DNA from: Verrucomicrobiota bacterium
GTDB taxonomy: Bacteria > Verrucomicrobiota > Verrucomicrobiia > Limisphaerales > UBA9464
Reading direction: 5' to 3'
NCBI GenBank assembly: GCA_025360495.1
Contig: JANYCC010000252.1
Location: 1-40,540, forward strand
Length of the DNA: 40,540 nucleotides
Below, in pieces: positions 34,200 to 40,540 of this stretch. Positions within the stretch are counted from its first letter, which is position 1. Each line of letters opens with the position of its first letter. The notes under the pieces were generated by a model. That model was not told where the DNA came from. It did no database searches and worked only from the letters and a program-made list of their open reading frames with translations. The translations under genes were made by a program, and so were the position numbers.

Positions 34200-34242
34200 A
34201 GTATGCATGCCTGGGACTCCGGCCGACTTGACCCGGGTCAAG
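34200..34242 (-). promoter_or_regulatory. CRP/FNR-type operator and -10 box upstream of the RIC gene
   Basis: CTTGACCCGGGTCAAG (34227-34242) is a perfect 16-base palindrome with FNR/DNR-like TTGAC-N4-GTCAA halves. On the minus strand CATACT (34205-34200) matches the -10 consensus at four of six positions and implies a start at 34193. The palindrome centre (34234.5) is then exactly 41.5 bases upstream, the class II activator position. The target gene repairs nitrosative damage, a common target of NO- or oxygen-sensing members of this family. Confidence 0.62.
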
Positions 34243-34304
34243 CCGGCGGGGCGCGAGGGTTTCGGGCGAGGTTACACCCGAGCCGCGGGGGGACGGAATT
34301 GATG

Positions 34305-34349
34305 ATTGGCGATTGGGGATTGTTGATTGCCAATTGGGGGAAGCGCGTC
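34305..34349. repeat. Dispersed 45-base repeat, copy 2
   Basis: Second copy of the element at 27272-27316 (41 of 45 bases identical, same orientation, no gaps). It lies in the 355-base gap between the RIC gene and the GxGYxYP gene. That gap also holds the RIC operator (34227-34242) and a small hairpin (34353-34371). Bases 34372-34476 show nothing else I can assign apart from leader sequence of the next gene. Confidence 0.85.
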
Positions 34350-34352
34350 GTG

Positions 34353-34371
34353 CAAGACCGCGCCGGTCTTG
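34353..34371. other. Perfect small hairpin
   Basis: CAAGACCG-CGC-CGGTCTTG is an eight-base-pair inverted repeat with a three-base loop, four bases after repeat copy 2. There is no adjoining T-tract. It could be a regulator operator, an RNA stem in the leader of the GxGYxYP gene, or an extension of the repeat element. Confidence 0.5.
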
Positions 34372-34476
34372 AATCATCAATGTCCCGGGCCGCGGTGGAG
34401 TTGGGGTGATCCTCCCGCCTTTCCATTCGCCCTTTGTGGTTAGAATTCCTTCGCCGTTCCCTCCACCATCGCGCTG

Positions 34477-36258
34477 ATGAACGCTTGGTTTCGGCGGAGG
34501 GCGCTTCTCCTGTCGTGGTTGATCGCACTCACCATCCGGGCCGCCCCTGATGAGGACCGCTGGTGGCCGGTGCAAGCCGTGCCCGAAACGTGCGTGCGAA
34601 CCGCGAATCCGCCCGGGCCCGCCCTCCAGATGTTGGTGCAATCGGTCGCCGGGTTGGCGGCCAAGGCGGTCAATGAAGGTCGGGGCGGGGAACTGGTCTG
34701 GGTCGGCAGCGGGAATGCCGATCTTGAGGCGTGGTATGCCCGGTGGATCGCGACCCACCCGGGTCTCAAACCTTCGGGCAGCTTCGAACCTTGGGAATTG
34801 GTCGATCGTCAGGTGAAACAGGGCCTCATCCAAGGCTATATATTATATCGCCTCGACCGGTCCGCCGGGGAGATGAACGCGCATCGTCCGGGCATGGATT
34901 GCTCGGTCAACGTGGCCACGAGCCTGGCTGGAATACTGGATGGCGTCCTGATCGACGAGGGATTGGAACCGGAGGCCCGGAAGCATGGGCTCAAGCTGCT
35001 GCTGGATGTCCGGGAAAAAACACCGGCGTGGTGTTTCCAGACCTATCGCGACCGGTTCAACCGCCGGATGCTTTGTGCGCAGGATCCGAGGAAGCCCCAC
35101 GTCCGTGACCTGGCGATCGCGCAAAAGGCCTTCACCGTCTTTGGCAACGACGAACCGACCCCGTCCGCGCTGGCGTGGTTGGAGCCGCTTTCGCCGATCC
35201 TCGGTTGGAATGGCGGCGATGAATTTGTCACCACGGATCTCTCGACGCGCCACGGTCACATCCAGACCGCCACCGACTGGTGCATGAACCTGCCCGTGCT
35301 GATGGCCGGGTCGGAAAAGTCGGAGCCTGTGAAGGGGTATTTCCCGGACCCGGCCCGGATCGATTGGGGGGATCAGCGGAGTGCCGTCAGCTTTGTCGAG
35401 ACGGACGGCGACAACGTGCAGTGGTTTCAGGGGAATTTTTTCCGTGGGAACCCGGGCTATTGGGGTGATCCCGATCGCGGTCGGATTCCGTTCGGCTGGT
35501 CCTGCTGTTTCGCGCAGTTGACCCAACTGTGTCCGCAAGTGATCGACCATGCGCTGGCCACACGCACTCCCAACGACTCGTTCATCGAGTGGGGCGGTGG
35601 GTATTATTATCCCGATCATTTCGGATTCGACCGGACGGACCGATGGGACCTGCTCGCCCGTCAGTCGCGTCGGACCTGGGCGCTGATGAGGCGGACCGGC
35701 ACCCGTCTCATCGGCTTCAATGTGGTGCAATGCGATTCGCCGGACGCCCGCCATGCCTATGAGGTGATCGCCGGGCAGACCGACAATCTGTTGGGGATCC
35801 TGGTGTTCCAGTATTCGCCCTATGAGGGAGGGGCGGGGAAGACATGGTGGGTCCGGGACCGCAACGGGACCGAGGTGCCGGTGATCACCGCCCGATACTC
35901 CATTTGGGAACACGCGAACCATCGCGCGCGGGCCGGCACACCGGCGAAGGTCGCCCGCGAAATCCGGGAGACCGTGGGGAAGATACCGTCTGGGGAAGGG
36001 CCACGGTTCGATTGGGTCATCGCCCATGCCTGGTCTTATTTCAGGAAGACATCCGGCGCTGACGAGGAGGGTGAGAACCTGACGCAGGCGAACGCGGTCA
36101 GCGAAGGGGGCGTGCGCGGTTTCGCCCCGGTCCTCCGGTGCGCGGAACGACTCCCCTCCGAGATCCGTGTCGTGAGCCCGGAGGAATTGGTGTGGAGAAT
36201 CCGCATGAAGCATGACCCCGCCCAGACCCGGCGATTCATGGCGGGGTTCGGAAGATAA
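34477..36258 (+). CDS. GxGYxYP-domain putative glycoside hydrolase, secreted
   Basis: A 593-residue secreted protein of the GxGYxYP family, proposed to act on polysaccharides though the reaction is unproven. A signal peptide (about 1-23, FRRRALLLSWLIALTIRAA) precedes an N-terminal domain (about 30-250) with an alpha/beta pattern. The naming motif is WGGGYYYPD: Gly373, Gly375, Tyr376, Tyr378 and Pro379. The upstream block SFVETDGDNVQWFQGNFF holds acidic residues that could be catalytic. The rest is Trp/Tyr/Asp-rich as in carbohydrate-active enzymes. It is a single gene, with no transporter or sugar-utilisation neighbours in the window. Confidence 0.87.
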   Translation: MNAWFRRRALLLSWLIALTIRAAPDEDRWWPVQAVPETCVRTANPPGPALQMLVQSVAGLAAKAVNEGRGGELVWVGSGNADLEAWYARWIATHPGLKPSGSFEPWELVDRQVKQGLIQGYILYRLDRSAGEMNAHRPGMDCSVNVATSLAGILDGVLIDEGLEPEARKHGLKLLLDVREKTPAWCFQTYRDRFNRRMLCAQDPRKPHVRDLAIAQKAFTVFGNDEPTPSALAWLEPLSPILGWNGGDEFVTTDLSTRHGHIQTATDWCMNLPVLMAGSEKSEPVKGYFPDPARIDWGDQRSAVSFVETDGDNVQWFQGNFFRGNPGYWGDPDRGRIPFGWSCCFAQLTQLCPQVIDHALATRTPNDSFIEWGGGYYYPDHFGFDRTDRWDLLARQSRRTWALMRRTGTRLIGFNVVQCDSPDARHAYEVIAGQTDNLLGILVFQYSPYEGGAGKTWWVRDRNGTEVPVITARYSIWEHANHRARAGTPAKVAREIRETVGKIPSGEGPRFDWVIAHAWSYFRKTSGADEEGENLTQANAVSEGGVRGFAPVLRCAERLPSEIRVVSPEELVWRIRMKHDPAQTRRFMAGFGR

Positions 36259-36472
36259 GTTCCGGACTCCCGCGGCATTGGCGGCGAAACACTTGCAGGA
36301 TCCGAGCCTGGTGGCGCGTTCGCGGACCGCGGGGTGGAGAGGTGTTCGACGCGGCGGCGGGGACGGTGGCCGGACCGCCCCCTTTCCCCGGATTTCGCCT
36401 TGCGGCACCCCCGGACGGTCAACATGGTGCAATGAATCGATCATTTAGAGTGAGGTTGGATTCGCCCATGAA

Positions 36473-39400
36473 ATGAAGCCGCCGCCACAACCGGCCAATG
36501 AGGCACTGCGTCTGGAGGTGCTGCGGAAGTACGGTGTCCTCGACACGTCGCCGGAGCCGGCGTTGGACGATCTGACGGCCCTGGCGGCGCATATCTGTGG
36601 AGCGCCCATCTCCCTCATATCGCTGGTGGATGAACGGCGGCAGTGGTTCAAATCCAAGGTCGGCTGGACCGCCGATGAAACCGAGCGGGACGTTTCCTTC
36701 TGCGGACATGCCATCTTGGGGGAGGGATTGATGGTGGTGCCGGACACGGCGCAGGATGAGCGGTTCGTGGACAACCCGCTGGTCATCGGCGAACCCCGCA
36801 TCCGCTTTTATGTCGGTGCGCCCCTGCTGACCCATGACGGCCATGCGATCGGTTCGCTGTGCGTCCTGGACCATGTGCCGCGCCATCTGGATGCGCCGCA
36901 ACTCGAGGCCCTGCGGGTTCTGGGCCGGCAGGTGGTGTCGCAATTGGAGTTGCGGCGCCAGGCGCGGGAACTGGCCGAGAGCCAGGAGAGGTTGCGGATC
37001 GTGACGGACAATGCCCGGGTGGGCCTGGTCACCGTCAACCGGGAGCGGCGCTATGTCTATGCGAACTCCACTTACGCCGAGATCCTGGGATTGTCCTCGG
37101 CCGAGATCGTCGGACATTCGGTGCCGGAGGTGCTCGGGGGGATCTACAACGAAAAGGTCCGCCCCCGGTTGGACCGCGCTTTCGCCGGGGAGCGGGTGGC
37201 GTATGAATTATGCAAGCGGGGAGCGGGTGGCGTCTGCCATTATGCCGTCGGGTATGAACCCCTGCAGGTGTCGGGGGTGACGCAGTTCGTCGTGGTGGTG
37301 ATCACCGACATCACCGAGCGCAAACAGGCGGTGGCTGAAAGTGAGCGCCAACGGGCCGAGTTGCAGTTCATCATGGATGCCGTCCCCGCGCTGGTTTTTT
37401 ATAAGGACCGCGAAGGCCGGTTCCTGCGGGTCAACCGTGAACTCGCACGGCTTGTCGGTGCGGCACCGGAGGAATTCATCGGCAAGACCGACTGCGAGAT
37501 GGGTGCCCCCGAAGGTGTGCGGTACCGCGAGGACGACCTGCAGGTCATCGGGACGGGCGAGCCGATCCGGCACTTGGAGGAACAGATCCAGACGGCGGAA
37601 GGGCCCCGCTGGCTGCTCACCGACAAGATACCTTATAGGGATGAGGCCGGACACATCACCGGCGTCATCGGCTTCGCGGTGGATATCACGGAGCGCAAAT
37701 TCACCAAGATGGCCGCCCTGCGTCTGGCGGCGATTGTCGAATCCTCGGACGACTGCATCATCGGCAAGGATCTCTCCAGCATCATCACCAGTTGGAACCG
37801 GGGGGCGGAAAAGATCTTTGGCTACACGGCGGAAGAGATGGTGGGGAGTTCCATCATGCGGTTGATCCCGGCCGATCGGCACGACGAGGAGGTCCAGATC
37901 ATCGGGAAGATCAGGCGGGGTGAGAGCGTCGAGCATTTTGAGACCCTGCGGTTGACCAAGTCGGGACGATTGATCGACGTGTCGGTCACGGCCTCGCCGA
38001 TCCGGGATGCCGGCGGCGGGATCATCGGGGTGTCGAAGGTTGCGCGGGACATCACCGAGCGCAAGCGGGCGGCCGAGGTGCTGCGTTGGAGGACGGCATT
38101 CTTCGAGGCCCAGGTGGATTCCTCGCCGGATGCGGTGCTGGTGGTGGACCGGCAGAACCGGATCATCCTTCGGAACGAACGGTTGGACCGGCTTTTCAAG
38201 GTCCCGAAGGAGATTGCGGAGGACGATGATGATTTCAAGTTGCTGCGGCACGTGACCCGGCAGGCGCGCGATCCCGAACAATTCACCGCCCGGGTCATGC
38301 ACCTCTATGAGCATCCGGACGAGACGGGACTCGACGAGATCGAATTGGTGGATGGGACGTTCCTGGACCGGTATTCGGCGCCGGTGCGGGACAAGGCGGG
38401 CGTCTATTATGGCCGGATCTGGACGTTCCGGGACATCACCGAACGGAGGCGGACCGAGGCGCGTTTCCGGCGTTTGGTGGATTCCAATGCCCAGGGGGTC
38501 ATGTTTTGGAATGCCCGGGGTGAGATCACCGGGGCCAATGACGCCTTCCTGGGCATCGTGGGCTATGAGCGGGAGGACCTGAAGGCGGGTCGGATCCGCT
38601 GGGCCGCGATCACGCCGTCGGGCAGCGAGGAATTCGACCGGCGGCATTCGGAGGCTGTGGCCGCCGACGGGTTTTGCGCGCCTTATGAACGGGAATTGAT
38701 CCGCAAGGACGGCGTGCGTGTGCCCGCGTTGATCGGGGCGGCGGCGTTCGAGGACAATCGGGAGGAGGGCGTCTGCTTTGTCCTGGACCTCACGGAACGC
38801 AAGAAGCTGGAGGCCAAATTCCTCCGGGCCCAGCGGATGGAGAGCATCGGAACGCTGGCGGGCGGCATCGCGCACGATCTGAACAATGTTTTTGCGCCGA
38901 TCCTGATGTCCTTCGAGTTGTTGAAGGAGATGGCGCGGGACGAGGCGGATCTCAGCCTGCTGGCCACGATCCAGGGAAGCGCGCAACGCGGGGCGGACCT
39001 GGTGGCGCAGGTGCTTTCCTTCGCCCGTGGGGTGCAGGGCAAACGGGTCCATGTCAATCTGCTCCATATTCTGCGGGAGTTGACCAACGTGATGCGGGAC
39101 ACCTTCCCGAAGTCGATCCAAGTCTGTCTGGGAACGGCCCCGGGTCTGTGGTCGGTGAGTGGCGACCCCACCCAGATCCACCAGATCTTCCTGAACCTCT
39201 GTGTCAATGCGCGGGACGCCATGCCAACGGGCGGCACCCTCGGCATCACGTTGGAGAACGTCGTGTTGGACGAGACTTATACGGCGATGACCACCGATTC
39301 CCATCCCGGCCCGTATGTGATGGTGAGGCTGCAGGATACCGGCATGGGCATTGCGCCGGAGATCCAGGATCGCATCTTTGAACCGTTCTTCACGACGAAA

Positions 39401-39976
39401 GGCGTCGGCAAAGGAACCGGTCTGGGACTGGCGACCACGCTGGGCATCATCCGGAGCCACGGTGGATTCATCAATGTCTACAGCGAGGTGGGCAAGGGGA
39501 CGAAGTTCAAAGTCTATCTGCCGGCTGAAGCCACCCAGGCTGAGGTGGAGGAGGAGGCCACCGGGCGAACCCCTCTGCCGCGCGGCAATGGGGAACTCAT
39601 CCTGGTGGTGGACGATGAGGCAGCCATTTCCCGGATCGTGCAAAGCACGCTCGAGCGTTTCGGATACCGTGTCGTCCAGGCCTCCAATGGCGTCGAAGCC
39701 CTGGCTGTCTATCGCGAGGGCGGGGACCGGATCGCGGTGGTCCTGACCGACATGGCGATGCCCCTCATGGACGGGCCCGCGCTGATCCTGGCCCTCATGG
39801 AGATCAATCCCCGGGTCCGCATCATCGGATCCAGCGGCCTGGCATCCAACGGGGGCGTCGCCCGGGCGATGGGCGCCGGAGTGCGGCATTTTGTCCCCAA
39901 ACCTTATACCGCCGGGGTCATGCTCAAAGTCCTGCGGGAGATTCTGGAGGGCTCGTCGGAGGGTCCGGTGAAGTAG
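36473..39976 (+). CDS. Soluble GAF - multi-PAS - histidine kinase - receiver protein
   Basis: Cytoplasmic sensor kinase of 1167 residues without membrane helices. A GAF domain (about 18-155; YGVLDTSPEPALDDL, VSFCGHAI) comes first. About five PAS/PAC units follow (about 168-285, 298-408, 415-535, 545-660, 662-782), most closing with a D-[IL]-TER-K/R repeat such as VITDITERKQ, VDITERKF, ARDITERKR, FRDITERRR and LDLTERKK. The kinase has phospho-acceptor His801 in GGIAHDLNN, N box NLCVNARDAMP, and G boxes DTGMGIAP and GTGLGL. It ends with a receiver with VDDE and Asp1093 in LTDMAMPLMDG. The His motif and C-terminal receiver place it with NtrB-like hybrid kinases. No cognate regulator is adjacent. 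Confidence 0.93.
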   Translation: MKPPPQPANEALRLEVLRKYGVLDTSPEPALDDLTALAAHICGAPISLISLVDERRQWFKSKVGWTADETERDVSFCGHAILGEGLMVVPDTAQDERFVDNPLVIGEPRIRFYVGAPLLTHDGHAIGSLCVLDHVPRHLDAPQLEALRVLGRQVVSQLELRRQARELAESQERLRIVTDNARVGLVTVNRERRYVYANSTYAEILGLSSAEIVGHSVPEVLGGIYNEKVRPRLDRAFAGERVAYELCKRGAGGVCHYAVGYEPLQVSGVTQFVVVVITDITERKQAVAESERQRAELQFIMDAVPALVFYKDREGRFLRVNRELARLVGAAPEEFIGKTDCEMGAPEGVRYREDDLQVIGTGEPIRHLEEQIQTAEGPRWLLTDKIPYRDEAGHITGVIGFAVDITERKFTKMAALRLAAIVESSDDCIIGKDLSSIITSWNRGAEKIFGYTAEEMVGSSIMRLIPADRHDEEVQIIGKIRRGESVEHFETLRLTKSGRLIDVSVTASPIRDAGGGIIGVSKVARDITERKRAAEVLRWRTAFFEAQVDSSPDAVLVVDRQNRIILRNERLDRLFKVPKEIAEDDDDFKLLRHVTRQARDPEQFTARVMHLYEHPDETGLDEIELVDGTFLDRYSAPVRDKAGVYYGRIWTFRDITERRRTEARFRRLVDSNAQGVMFWNARGEITGANDAFLGIVGYEREDLKAGRIRWAAITPSGSEEFDRRHSEAVAADGFCAPYERELIRKDGVRVPALIGAAAFEDNREEGVCFVLDLTERKKLEAKFLRAQRMESIGTLAGGIAHDLNNVFAPILMSFELLKEMARDEADLSLLATIQGSAQRGADLVAQVLSFARGVQGKRVHVNLLHILRELTNVMRDTFPKSIQVCLGTAPGLWSVSGDPTQIHQIFLNLCVNARDAMPTGGTLGITLENVVLDETYTAMTTDSHPGPYVMVRLQDTGMGIAPEIQDRIFEPFFTTKGVGKGTGLGLATTLGIIRSHGGFINVYSEVGKGTKFKVYLPAEATQAEVEEEATGRTPLPRGNGELILVVDDEAAISRIVQSTLERFGYRVVQASNGVEALAVYREGGDRIAVVLTDMAMPLMDGPALILALMEINPRVRIIGSSGLASNGGVARAMGAGVRHFVPKPYTAGVMLKVLREILEGSSEGPVK

Positions 39977-39984
39977 GGCGGAGG

Positions 39985-40000
39985 CCGCCGGACCCGGCGG
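39985..40000. terminator. GC-rich hairpin between convergent kinase and pyrophosphatase genes
   Basis: CCGCCGG (39985-39991) and CCGGCGG (39994-40000) are perfect inverted arms only two bases apart, so about six pairs can form with a tight loop. The location between two convergent stop codons suits a shared transcription end. No T-tract follows on either strand, so a Rho-independent role is weak. Confidence 0.35.
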
Positions 40001-40010
40001 TTCCCCGGCG

Positions 40011-40540
40011 TCAGAAGAAGATCGGGATGATCAGGATGGCGACGATGTTGACGACCTTGATCATCGGGTTGATGGCCGGACCCGCCGTGTCCTTATAGGG
40101 ATCACCCACCGTGTCGCCGGTCACCGCGGCAGCGTGGGCGGGGGAGCCTTTGCCGCCGTGGTGGCCCTGCTCGATGTACTTCTTCGCATTATCCCACGCG
40201 CCCCCGCTGGAGGTCATCGCGATCGCCACAAACAGGCCGGTCACGATCGTCCCGACCAGCATCCCGCCCAGCACCACGGGGCCGAGCGGCGGGATCACGG
40301 CGACGGCCAGGACGAAGGCGACGGGCAGGAGTGCGGGCGCGATCATTTCCCGGAGTGCGGCCTTGGTCACAATGTCGACACAGGTGCCATACTCGGGGAC
40401 GTCCTCGCCGCGGAGGATCCCGGGCTTGGCGGCGAGTTGGCGACGCACCTCCCGCACGACAGCGCCCGCCGCCTTGCCCACCGCGTCCATGCTGAAGGCG
40501 GTGAACAGGAAGGGCAGCAACCCGCCGATGAACAGGCCGA
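40011..40540 (-). CDS. hppA: Membrane-bound pyrophosphatase, C-terminal part only
   Basis: C-terminal ~176 residues of an ion-pumping inorganic pyrophosphatase, running off the right edge. Three to four hydrophobic segments are visible. Diagnostic are the motifs [52 protein letters not shown] and the near-terminal [22 protein letters not shown], whose acidic residues help bind magnesium pyrophosphate. The protein couples pyrophosphate hydrolysis to H+ or Na+ export. The residue that separates K+-dependent from K+-independent types lies outside the window. It ends in a hydrophobic FF, as in many homologues. Confidence 0.95.
   Translation of the reverse strand, partial: GLFIGGLLPFLFTAFSMDAVGKAAGAVVREVRRQLAAKPGILRGEDVPEYGTCVDIVTKAALREMIAPALLPVAFVLAVAVIPPLGPVVLGGMLVGTIVTGLFVAIAMTSSGGAWDNAKKYIEQGHHGGKGSPAHAAAVTGDTVGDPYKDTAGPAINPMIKVVNIVAILIIPIFF

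Noticed and set aside
36212-36448. Small plus-strand open frame (78 codons) overlapping the end of the GxGYxYP gene
   Set aside because: Arg/Gly/Pro-rich, no ribosome site, overlaps a good gene; the gap 36259-36472 shows no feature I can support.
37208-39889. Open frame of about 890 codons antisense to the GAF-PAS kinase
   Set aside because: His/Arg/Asp-rich shadow of the real gene; no domain recognised and no start context.

Overview
The window is GC-rich chromosomal DNA from a Gram-negative bacterium, most likely a member of the Verrucomicrobiota (Limisphaerales/Pedosphaera-like). The pointers are a PSCyt1/DUF1587-1592-1588-1585 cytochrome gene coupled to a Tat-exported DUF1552 gene, a Verrucomicrobium/Pirellula-type heme domain fused to a sugar-dehydrogenase domain, a PEP-CTERM protein, a GxGYxYP protein, an outer membrane (LpxA, TonB-dependent receptor), and several families of short intergenic repeats. 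Taxonomy is inferred from gene content only.

Layout. 1-1520: end of an F-type ATP synthase operon (atpD 3' part, atpC). 1523-2288: a 5'-eroded PEP-CTERM gene bracketed by copies of a palindromic repeat. 2305-7599 (minus): a TonB-dependent receptor, a YfiR-family periplasmic protein and a membrane hybrid histidine kinase, read as one trans-envelope signalling unit. 7760-21847 (plus): a complex I operon nuoB-C-D-E-F-G-H-I-J-K-L-M-N without nuoA. It is interrupted between nuoE and nuoF by an oppositely oriented tRNA-Gln(CTG) that appears to have its own promoter and terminator. A CRP/FNR-like palindrome and a 5'-leader hairpin precede nuoB.

21902-26434: lpxA (minus) diverges from a tightly coupled four-gene operon: acyl/AMP ligase, small four-helix membrane protein, B12-type radical SAM enzyme and acyl carrier protein. 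All three internal junctions are 4-base start/stop overlaps. This looks like an undescribed acyl-activation and radical-tailoring pathway and is the best candidate for new biology here. 26476-27159 (minus) encodes a DksA/TraR-like protein with a degraded zinc finger.

27315-33386: a sugar-dehydrogenase/cytochrome c protein (minus) diverges from the PSCyt1-DUF1592 and DUF1552 pair (plus), with an array of the palindromic repeat in the divergent intergenic region. 33393-34121 (minus) encodes a RIC/YtfE di-iron repair protein whose upstream region carries a perfect CRP/FNR-type palindrome centred 41.5 bases before the start point implied by a -10-like box. 34477-36258 is a secreted GxGYxYP putative glycoside hydrolase. 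36473-39976 is a large soluble GAF-PAS-kinase-receiver sensor. 40011-40540 (minus) is the C-terminal end of a membrane pyrophosphatase.

Functionally the window is dominated by respiration and ion-motive energy (ATP synthase, complex I, H+/Na+-pyrophosphatase, extracytoplasmic cytochromes), sensing (two hybrid kinases), and envelope lipid or polysaccharide functions. No rRNA, CRISPR array, phage or insertion sequence was seen.
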